Source of the DNA: Cognatundibacterium jejuense
GTDB lineage: Bacteria; Pseudomonadota; Gammaproteobacteria; Burkholderiales; Burkholderiaceae_D
DNA: 64,000 bases
NCBI RefSeq assembly: GCF_014284255.1
Contig: NZ_JACOFV010000007.1
Coordinates: forward strand, 124,001-188,000
Direction of reading: 5' to 3'
Position numbers and translations under genes: made by a program. The notes beneath the pieces are model-generated. The model was not told the origin of the DNA, did no database searches, and saw only the letters and a list, made by a program, of their open reading frames with translations. The stretch's first letter is position 1; every line of letters begins with the position of its first letter. Shown in pieces: positions 58,276-64,000 of the stretch.

Positions 58276-58613
58276 GATGCCTCCCGCGGAAAATTTAAAC
58301 CAAGTGATCGGCACATGTAAAATTTTCTCTCGTTTCAACATAAACGCGACACAGATGGCGATACGGTCGTTCAAAGAAATTAATGGGCTACGGGAACGTA
58401 CCATTAACCTAAAAATAAATAATGAGTCGAGATTGCGAATTTTGAAGTCATTCTTAAACCTGACATGCAATCGTTTATTTTACAGGGCTCGCTTTCTTGC
58501 TTGCCCTGACATAATTAATCTAGACTCGAAGCAGTTACCACAAATCGTCTACTTAAATCTTATCCAAACCGGAATGGCGATTGAGTGAAGCATGAATTAC
58601 CGGTACAGCATCG
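58276..58613. other. Intergenic region upstream of the exported protein (338 bp)
   Basis: No supported gene on either strand. The minus-strand frame that extends the exported protein is open, but it has no ribosome binding site other than the one at 58281. Confidence 0.4.
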
Positions 58614-59399
58614 TTATTCCTTTATCAACCGCGAAATATTCATTGCATCTACAAAGCGTAAAGAACTCGCACTCGCGTTCAGTAAGACTAATGTTGCTTT
58701 TTTCTGCGCTAGCTTTATTCTCATGATGAGGCAATTTCCCGCCTCATTCGTAAAACCTGTCTTCGATAGCAAAATATCCCAGCCTTTTCTACCCACAAGT
58801 CGATTGGTATTATGAAATAGACGTTTGCGACCTTTGATAGCAATCGTATCGTCACTATCAGTTGTGATATCAGATATATCAGGATAGTGCGATGCTGCGA
58901 GCGCCATTTTGACTAAATCAGCAGCAGTCGACGTATTTTCCGGAGACAAGCCTGTTGGCTCTTTAATGACGGTATTTGTCATACCCAAGGCTTTTATTTT
59001 GATGTTAACCGCTTTTTCAAAGGCTAAATTGCCTCCTGGATATGTGCGAGCCAACGCAGCAGCCGCGCGATTATCAGAAGACATCAAGGCTAATTGCAAA
59101 ACATCTCTTCTTGACAAGGTGGTACCAATCGGTACATGAGATAAACTGTGTTTTAAGGTATCGAGATCAGCTTTTTCTATGGAGATCATCTCATCCATAT
59201 TAGGCTTACTGTCAAGAACAACCATCGCTGTCATTAGTTTCGTTAATGATGCGATAGGTGCAATCTCAGTGGCATTCTTTTCCAACAAAATTTTACCAGT
59301 GCCGTCCTCAACAACAATCGCATGTTGCGAATTCAACTGCACTGCCGCAGCGCTACTTATGTGCAATACCAAACAAAAGCCAATTAAGCGTTTTAACAT
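58614..59399 (-). CDS. pbpG: D-alanyl-D-alanine endopeptidase, PBP7/8 type (family S11)
   Basis: Periplasmic penicillin-binding protein that cleaves peptide cross-links in peptidoglycan. After a signal peptide (LIGFCLVLHISSAAA) come the three active-site motifs in order: SLTK (about 51-54), SDN (SSDNRAAAALA, about 109) and KTG (LSKTGFTNEAG, about 214). Length 261 is shorter than the 300-plus of typical PbpG, lacking the usual spacer after the signal peptide, but the catalytic domain is whole. The stop at 58614 falls right after the domain. Confidence 0.88.
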   Translation of the reverse strand: MLKRLIGFCLVLHISSAAAVQLNSQHAIVVEDGTGKILLEKNATEIAPIASLTKLMTAMVVLDSKPNMDEMISIEKADLDTLKHSLSHVPIGTTLSRRDVLQLALMSSDNRAAAALARTYPGGNLAFEKAVNIKIKALGMTNTVIKEPTGLSPENTSTAADLVKMALAASHYPDISDITTDSDDTIAIKGRKRLFHNTNRLVGRKGWDILLSKTGFTNEAGNCLIMRIKLAQKKATLVLLNASASSLRFVDAMNISRLIKE

Positions 59400-59591
59400 T
59401 ATTGGTATCCAATAAAATCAACCGTAATTCTGAGTAGCTAGTTTATCGAAAGCATTTATAAGGCTATCGAAGTTAGCTTCATTCAACCGATGAGCATCAC
59501 ATATACCATACTAGGGATAGAAAACTGACGTTGGAGTTGCGCAGTCGGTGTTCATTTTCACTGCACACTCCAAATCACGATGCTCTAGGAA

Positions 59592-60119
59592 TTATTTACC
59601 TGAATAGATAATATCAGCTCGGCGATTTTCAGCCCATGAAGCTTCATCATTACCACTTGCTTTTGGTTTTTCTTTACCAAGTGATACAGCTTCCATTTGT
59701 GAATCTGGCGTACCGAGTAACGCAAGAGATTTACGGACTGCTTCAGCACGCTTTTGTCCTAATGCCAAATTGTATTCACTACCGCCGCGCTCATCTGTAT
59801 TTCCTTGAATCAAGATTTTTTTTGTCTTATTGGCAGTCAAGTATTTTCCGTGGGCTTCAAGCACCGGATTGAATTCAGATTTAATTGCATATTTATCAAA
59901 ATCAAAATATACGCTACGCTTTGATAAAATATTTTTTGGGTCATTGAGTGGATCAACAACTGGCGTTACGACAGTTGCAATTGCACGTGTATCAGCAACT
60001 GGTGCTTTTGCAACAGGCGTTGCCGGTGCAGGAGTTTCAGCAACTTTGACTGGGGAGCTGCAGGCAGCTAACAGGACAGCAGCGGATGTAACGATGGAGA
60101 GCTGGGTAACGGCACGCAT
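59592..60119 (-). CDS. Pal-like OmpA-family peptidoglycan-associated lipoprotein
   Basis: Outer-membrane lipoprotein with an OmpA-like peptidoglycan-binding domain. I start at 60119 (MRAVTQLSIVTSAAV), where AGGAAATTTCA precedes the ATG; the lipobox is LAAC. A Pro/Ala/Val-rich linker follows, then SVYFDFDKYAIKSEFNPVLEAHGKYL, IQGNTDERGGSEYNLALGQKRAEAV (diaminopimelate-binding TDERG) and ENRRADIIY. Length 175 equals Pal. No tolB or ybgF is adjacent, so this is either a displaced pal or a paralogue. Confidence 0.85.
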   Translation of the reverse strand: MRAVTQLSIVTSAAVLLAACSSPVKVAETPAPATPVAKAPVADTRAIATVVTPVVDPLNDPKNILSKRSVYFDFDKYAIKSEFNPVLEAHGKYLTANKTKKILIQGNTDERGGSEYNLALGQKRAEAVRKSLALLGTPDSQMEAVSLGKEKPKASGNDEASWAENRRADIIYSGK

Positions 60120-60471
60120 TGAAATTTCCTCGTGAATACTTGTAATAAAAAGATAAATTGAGTGGTTTGTGTGCTTTTGGGAAATGGCACAATTCAAAAC
60201 CTTCCTATATTGCATTAGTAAACTTAGGTGAATCTTAAAGTTTCAAATCACAATAGAAAAAACAGTCAACTATCCGTAATATACGTGCCATTAGTCAAAT
60301 CAACGATTATATGTTGTCATTCAAGGCACCTCAGAAAAATGCAAAGGTATCAACAGAAAAATAAAGTTTTGCGACAACCGTGACACATCTAATCTATATA
60401 TAGCCAAGAGAAGACAGTCCATTACAAGAAAATGCCTAATTTTATTGTCCAAGAATACTAATACGCTGATG
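60120..60471. other. Intergenic region upstream of the Pal-like gene (352 bp)
   Basis: AT-rich, no supported gene. It should contain the promoter of the Pal-like gene; no convincing -35/-10 pair is seen. Base composition changes sharply at about 60470, where the GC-rich kinase gene ends. Confidence 0.4.
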
Positions 60472-61848
60472 CTAAAACTTACTTCCTTGGATTATATTAG
60501 TGATTGGCATGGATACACACACAGCGAGTCCAGAATGATTTATTTCGTCTGAGAATCCTAGTTGAATCTCAGCGCCAATCCGGTCCGTGATTGCCTTGAC
60601 GATGGAAAGGCCCAGACCTGACCCGACATGATCGCTCCCAAGGGTCCGATAAAACGGGTCAAACACCCGCTCTCGCTCGACAACTTGAATACCTGGCCCT
60701 GAGTCCTGGATTCTCAGTATTGCGCGACCTTCTTCCGTGGTGACAGAAAGATCGACCTTCCCGCCATCTGGCGTGTAACGAATGGCGTTATCGACTAAGT
60801 TCTTGACTATGGCAATCACGTCCAGCTCGTTACCCCAGAGTTGGGCGTCTTGCTTTCCTTCGACGCCAATGTCGATGTGCTTGTCCTCGGCCAGCGGCAT
60901 AAGGTCTTCCAGCACGCGTCGATAAACGTGCTGCACCGATACAGACGACTTGGGTCGGTCGAGTGCAGCCTGAGCCTTGGCCAAGGTGAGAAGTTGATCC
61001 AGCAGGTTACGGCCACGCTCTATGCCTCGGCGCAATGTCATGAGACGTTCACGCGCGAGGTCAGACATATCCGCCTGATCCAGTCGCTCCGCTTGCAGTG
61101 ACAAGGCGGTAAGCGGGGATCGAAGCTCATGCGCCGCATCCGCGACAAGCCGGCGCTGAGTTTCCATTGACTGGTCAACGCGGACAAGCAGACGGTTGAT
61201 CGCCACCACGAACGGGCGCACTTCGGCGGGGAGATGGCTTTCGTCTACGGGATGTAATTCCTGTTCGGCGCGCTGGTCAATTTCCGCTGACAAAGAAGCG
61301 ATGGGCCGGAACATCTTGCGCACAAGATCAGCCACGATCAAAAGCAGGATGGGAACCAGGATCAGAAACGGCATCAATGTGCGCAAGGCGCTGTCGCGTG
61401 CAATTTCGTCACGAACGCCGGTTTCTTGCGCCACGGCGATTCGCTCGCCACTGGACGTTGTTTTGACTAACACACGGAACGGCTCGCCGCTGACATCAAG
61501 CGTATGTAGACCATCGGGCAGAGTGATCGGTAGCGGCAGCGGTTCTCCCGCATCGCCCTTCCCGGCCGCCTTGATGCCGTCTGAAAGATACTGGACGATG
61601 ACGCGCGATTCTTCGTCGCTGTCCTTGGCGCGGCCATCGTCTCCGAGATGTGCAAGTGGGAGGTGTTGCCGGTCAAACAGTGCCGCGACTTGGCGCAGCA
61701 TGTCGTCTTGCAGCTCGTGGGCTTCGTCGAATGCGGATACGAAAGAGAATATGCCTGCCACCAACGCGATGACAAAAATAGCCAGCGACAGCGAAAAGGA
61801 CAGCTTGAACTGAACCGACTCGTTCAGACGTTTTTTGAAACCATCCAT
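60472..61848 (-). CDS. Sensor histidine kinase, QseC/PmrB-like
   Basis: Membrane kinase of 458 residues. Helix 1 lies at about 18-37. A short periplasmic domain of about 125 residues (38-160) with acidic loops follows, then helix 2 (about 162-182), a HAMP-like linker, DHp phosphoacceptor His in DAAHELRSPLTALS (about 245), and a HATPase with N box LVDNAIRYTPDGG, DSGPGI and GSGLGLSIV. Its start overlaps the end of the response-regulator gene by 25 nt. The gene is markedly GC-rich compared with its left-hand neighbours. Confidence 0.92.
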   Translation of the reverse strand: MDGFKKRLNESVQFKLSFSLSLAIFVIALVAGIFSFVSAFDEAHELQDDMLRQVAALFDRQHLPLAHLGDDGRAKDSDEESRVIVQYLSDGIKAAGKGDAGEPLPLPITLPDGLHTLDVSGEPFRVLVKTTSSGERIAVAQETGVRDEIARDSALRTLMPFLILVPILLLIVADLVRKMFRPIASLSAEIDQRAEQELHPVDESHLPAEVRPFVVAINRLLVRVDQSMETQRRLVADAAHELRSPLTALSLQAERLDQADMSDLARERLMTLRRGIERGRNLLDQLLTLAKAQAALDRPKSSVSVQHVYRRVLEDLMPLAEDKHIDIGVEGKQDAQLWGNELDVIAIVKNLVDNAIRYTPDGGKVDLSVTTEEGRAILRIQDSGPGIQVVERERVFDPFYRTLGSDHVGSGLGLSIVKAITDRIGAEIQLGFSDEINHSGLAVCVSMPITNIIQGSKF

Positions 61849-62489
61849 CCAACCCCCCTGACATTTTTGATGATTTCGCCGCCAAGCTTGCGCCGCAGTG
61901 CATGGATCAGGAATTCGACGGCGTTGCTCTCGACCTCTTCACCCCATCCATAGATACGGTCTTCCAGATCGCTGCGCGAGAGAATGGCTCCAGGGCGTAT
62001 CAGCAAGGCTTGCAACAAAGCAAACTCACGATTGGAGAGTTGCACCGAGGCACTGTTGTTGACCGCCGCCTCCCGCGTGGCTGTATCGAGCGACACGACG
62101 CCGTTGCTGAGCAGGGGCGTTGCGCTCCCTCCCTTACGTCGCAGCACCGCGCGCATGCGAGCCAGCAGCTCGGCCATCTCAAAAGGCTTGAGCAAATAAT
62201 CATCGGCCCCGCCATCCAAGCCGCGCAGTCGATCATTGAGGCGGTCGCGGGCGGTGATGATGAGCAGTGGAACCGGATTGTCTTTAGCGCGAATGCTGAT
62301 CAGCACCTCCAGCCCATCCTTACCTGGAAGGCCAAGATCGAGAAGCACCAGGTCATAGTGCTGGCAACCCAGTGTCGTGAGGGCAGTTTGGCCGTTCTTT
62401 ACCCAGTCAGCAGCATAAGAAGCGTCTTTTAGCGCCCCTTGGATGGCTTCGCCAATCATGGTGTCGTCTTCGACCAGCAATACTCGCAT
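61824..62489 (-). CDS. OmpR-family response regulator, QseB/PmrA-like
   Basis: Two-domain regulator of 221 residues. The receiver has acidic pocket ED near residue 8, phosphoacceptor Asp51 in LVLLDLGLPGKDG, Thr in LIITARD and Lys in YLLKPFEM. The C-terminal winged helix ends with HALRRKLGGEIIKNVRGVGWMV, a QseB/PmrA-type signature. It is upstream of and overlaps the kinase gene. It follows the cytochrome b561 gene by 48 bp, and the operon suggests that the sensed condition concerns the membrane or redox state (inference). Confidence 0.94.
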   Translation of the reverse strand: MRVLLVEDDTMIGEAIQGALKDASYAADWVKNGQTALTTLGCQHYDLVLLDLGLPGKDGLEVLISIRAKDNPVPLLIITARDRLNDRLRGLDGGADDYLLKPFEMAELLARMRAVLRRKGGSATPLLSNGVVSLDTATREAAVNNSASVQLSNREFALLQALLIRPGAILSRSDLEDRIYGWGEEVESNAVEFLIHALRRKLGGEIIKNVRGVGWMVSKNV

Positions 62490-62537
62490 TCCTCCTCCTA
62501 TTATTGCCTCATACCCCGTCTTAAATACATTCCATCT

Positions 62538-63092
62538 TCAAGGTAACATTGATTTAAGAACTCCATCCTTCAGTTTGACGTGGTGATACACCGCGGCTAG
62601 CGCATGAATTCCCGCTAACCACATGATGACATCGCCAAGAAATTTGTGTACATCGCCCCAATCCGCAAGACCAGACAAATGGGCGTTTGCTATGAAAGGC
62701 AATTCGTTAATCCGAAAGCCACCCAGCAACGTCAACGGGTGTCCCTCCGTCCCAAGAGCGAGTAAAGCAGTAATAGGTAACGCAAAAAGCAAAACCCACA
62801 ATACGAGGTGCACCAGTTGCGACAGAAATCGCATCCATGCGGTCATCTGGGGCCGAGGGGCAACTGGTCGCACCGTAGCCCAGACCAAGCGTAGTAGTGT
62901 GAGCGTAAAAATGGTGACGCCCAAGGATTCATGCCAAACGATGTCGATTCGTGTACCTGGGTCGATCCCGTTATGCAGCAATCGGCCAAAGTCGCCTGGT
63001 CCCAAAACAAATGCAATGGCGACAGCGATTGCTGTAATCCAATGGAAGACCTTGCTTAGCTTATCGTACTGGTTCAGATTAGTGTGTTGCAT
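62538..63092 (-). CDS. Cytochrome b561-type di-heme membrane protein
   Basis: Four-helix membrane protein of about 184 residues resembling CybB, which passes electrons from ubiquinol or superoxide. Candidate heme ligands are H in KVFHWITA (helix 1), H in VWHESLGV, H in LVHLVLWV, and the C-terminal pair in DVHKFLGD / IHALAAVYHH. I prefer the ATG at 63092 (MQHTNLNQYDKLSKVFHW); a TTG at 63143 overlaps the upstream stop by 4 nt. It shares an operon with the COG4705 and two-component genes. Confidence 0.88.
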   Translation of the reverse strand: MQHTNLNQYDKLSKVFHWITAIAVAIAFVLGPGDFGRLLHNGIDPGTRIDIVWHESLGVTIFTLTLLRLVWATVRPVAPRPQMTAWMRFLSQLVHLVLWVLLFALPITALLALGTEGHPLTLLGGFRINELPFIANAHLSGLADWGDVHKFLGDVIMWLAGIHALAAVYHHVKLKDGVLKSMLP

Positions 63093-63139
63093 GTTCTCAC
63101 TCGATTGAAAATTTCTACCAGCTAAATGTGTCAGTATAT

Positions 63140-63898
63140 TCAATGTGCCGATCCAGCTGCACGCTGCTTGAACAGCAAGATAGTTGTCAACATGAATGCA
63201 AAAAGGGCTGCCGATGCTGAATAGCGACTTAGAGCCAATCCGCCCGCACTGAGCGGCTTATCGAGAAAGTCCCCTACGACGGCACCGAGAGGGCGAGTCA
63301 GAATGAATGCTGCCCAAAAAAGCAGGGTTCGCGATACATTTGTCCAATAGTAAAATGCAGCAACCAACACCAACGATGCGCCGAACAGAATGGCACCGCC
63401 AGTGTAACCCAATCCTGCCGTATCCGCCGTCCAATCGCCCAGTGCCGTCCCCAGAGTCTGGGAGAACATGATAGTCACCCAATAGAACACCTCGACCTTC
63501 GGCGAACTTACTGTGCTAACCGAAACTGAGCCCAGTGTTCGATGCCATATAAACAGTGAACCAAATAACAATGCCATAAGCAAGGTCGAGCCACCAGCAT
63601 ACCCAATACCGAGGGATCGGTCTGCGAAATCAGCGAGCGTCGTGCCGACCGTCGTGGTTGCAATGATCGTAGTCCAGTAAAAGAATGGTTTAAAGGTCTT
63701 GGTCTTGATTTGCGCAAAGACCGCAGCCAAAAATACGGCTGCGAAAATAACTGTACCAATCAAGTAGCCCAAATTCATCGACATCGAAACGGCATCGCCA
63801 CCTGTTTCGCCGAGCGTGGTTGCCGCAATCTTAATGATCCAAAAAACGAGAGTGACCTCTGGGACTTTGCTCAGGACTTTTTCCGCTGAAGTATTCAT
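63140..63898 (-). CDS. COG4705-type membrane protein with four internal repeats
   Basis: A 252-residue membrane protein made of four tandem repeats of about 55-60 residues, each with two hydrophobic helices. The repeat signature is aromatic-W-x-x-x-I, then T-x-G-x-x-x-x-D, then an LGY/GG loop: VFWIIKIAATTLGETGGD, FYWTTIIATTTVGTTLAD, FYWVTIMFSQTLGTALGD, LFWAAFILTRPLGAVVGD. It belongs to the family annotated COG4705 (uncharacterised membrane protein, often beside two-component systems). The conserved acidic residue in each repeat invites a transport or metal-binding role. The start follows GGGAG at slightly long spacing. Confidence 0.85.
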   Translation of the reverse strand: MNTSAEKVLSKVPEVTLVFWIIKIAATTLGETGGDAVSMSMNLGYLIGTVIFAAVFLAAVFAQIKTKTFKPFFYWTTIIATTTVGTTLADFADRSLGIGYAGGSTLLMALLFGSLFIWHRTLGSVSVSTVSSPKVEVFYWVTIMFSQTLGTALGDWTADTAGLGYTGGAILFGASLVLVAAFYYWTNVSRTLLFWAAFILTRPLGAVVGDFLDKPLSAGGLALSRYSASAALFAFMLTTILLFKQRAAGSAH

Positions 63899-63918
63899 AT
63901 TAATTCGTGCTCCCAGGT

Positions 63919-64000
63919 CAGAGCTTCGCTTGTAGCGAGTCGAAAGTGGTCAATAGGTCAGCCATAGCCTTTTTGCAGTCGGTTTGATTGGGGACATCTG
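63919..64000 (-). CDS. Partial gene entering from the right edge (C-terminus only)
   Basis: On the minus strand the frame reads DVPNQTDCKKAMADLLTTFD and on to SLQAKL before TGA at 63919-63921, 20 bp upstream of the COG4705-type start. This spacing suggests it is the preceding gene of the operon. Too short to identify. Confidence 0.45.

Noticed and set aside
60841-62432. Several long frames opposite the kinase and regulator genes (for example 61196-61813 and 61902-62432)
   Set aside because: GC-rich genes produce long antisense frames; these have no start signals or family features.

Overview
The window looks like a chromosomal segment of a beta-proteobacterium of the order Burkholderiales, most likely an Oxalobacteraceae-type organism such as Undibacterium or Herminiimonas. 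This rests on protein style, on the gene order trpF-trpB-trpA-accD-folC-SPOR protein-cvpA-purF, and on a methanolan-like exopolysaccharide (EPS) cluster. No database was searched, so the genus is inference. Coding density is high, and intrinsic terminators are easy to see between housekeeping units.

Region 1 (1-30 kb) is housekeeping. It holds a DinG-type helicase cut by the left edge, a DUF465 protein, a PP2C phosphatase, a short FimV-like protein, trmJ, suhB, rhlE, mutS, slyD and a roxA-type ribosomal oxygenase. These are followed by an Ala/Pro-rich lipoprotein behind a structured leader, then bamC-dapA, a methyltransferase, a site-2 protease, a YciO-type protein, htpX, a PHP phosphatase and a TonB-dependent receptor. 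The long minus-strand run from trpF down to purF closes the region.

Region 2 (30.9-49.8 kb) is an EPS assembly locus. It has a WecG/TagA glycosyltransferase, an O-antigen-ligase-like polymerase, an acyltransferase, two family-2 glycosyltransferases, EpsG/EpsF/EpsE-like kinase, chain-length and export proteins, a polyprenyl-phosphate sugar transferase, a FemAB/CelD-like protein and a large secreted clan GH-A-like glycosidase that may trim the polymer. No Wzx flippase is visible. Isocitrate lyase (aceA) and a secreted S33 hydrolase sit inside the cluster. The BrkB/YihY protein, wrbA, a DUF2069 protein, an FAD-linked oxidase and a DUF4124 protein follow.

Region 3 (52.85-60.1 kb) is accessory and visibly AT-rich. 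It opens with a 25-nt orphan tRNA 3' end, which looks like an attachment-site scar. Next is a compact, apparently undescribed 1.5-kb unit: a hypothetical gene, a 63-residue membrane protein and an Xre-type regulator, bracketed by two copies of the same operator module exactly 1522 bp apart. Long perfect palindromes lie at both promoters. I consider this the most interesting signal in the window. Beyond it are an atypical Lgt paralogue, a chemotaxis receptor, a small exported protein, a PBP7-type endopeptidase and a Pal-like lipoprotein outside any tol-pal operon.

Region 4 (60.47-64.0 kb) is a minus-strand operon. It contains a partial upstream gene, a four-fold-repeat COG4705 membrane protein, a cytochrome b561 and an OmpR/QseC-type two-component system. 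The kinase and regulator genes are clearly more GC-rich than their surroundings, which suggests separate acquisition.
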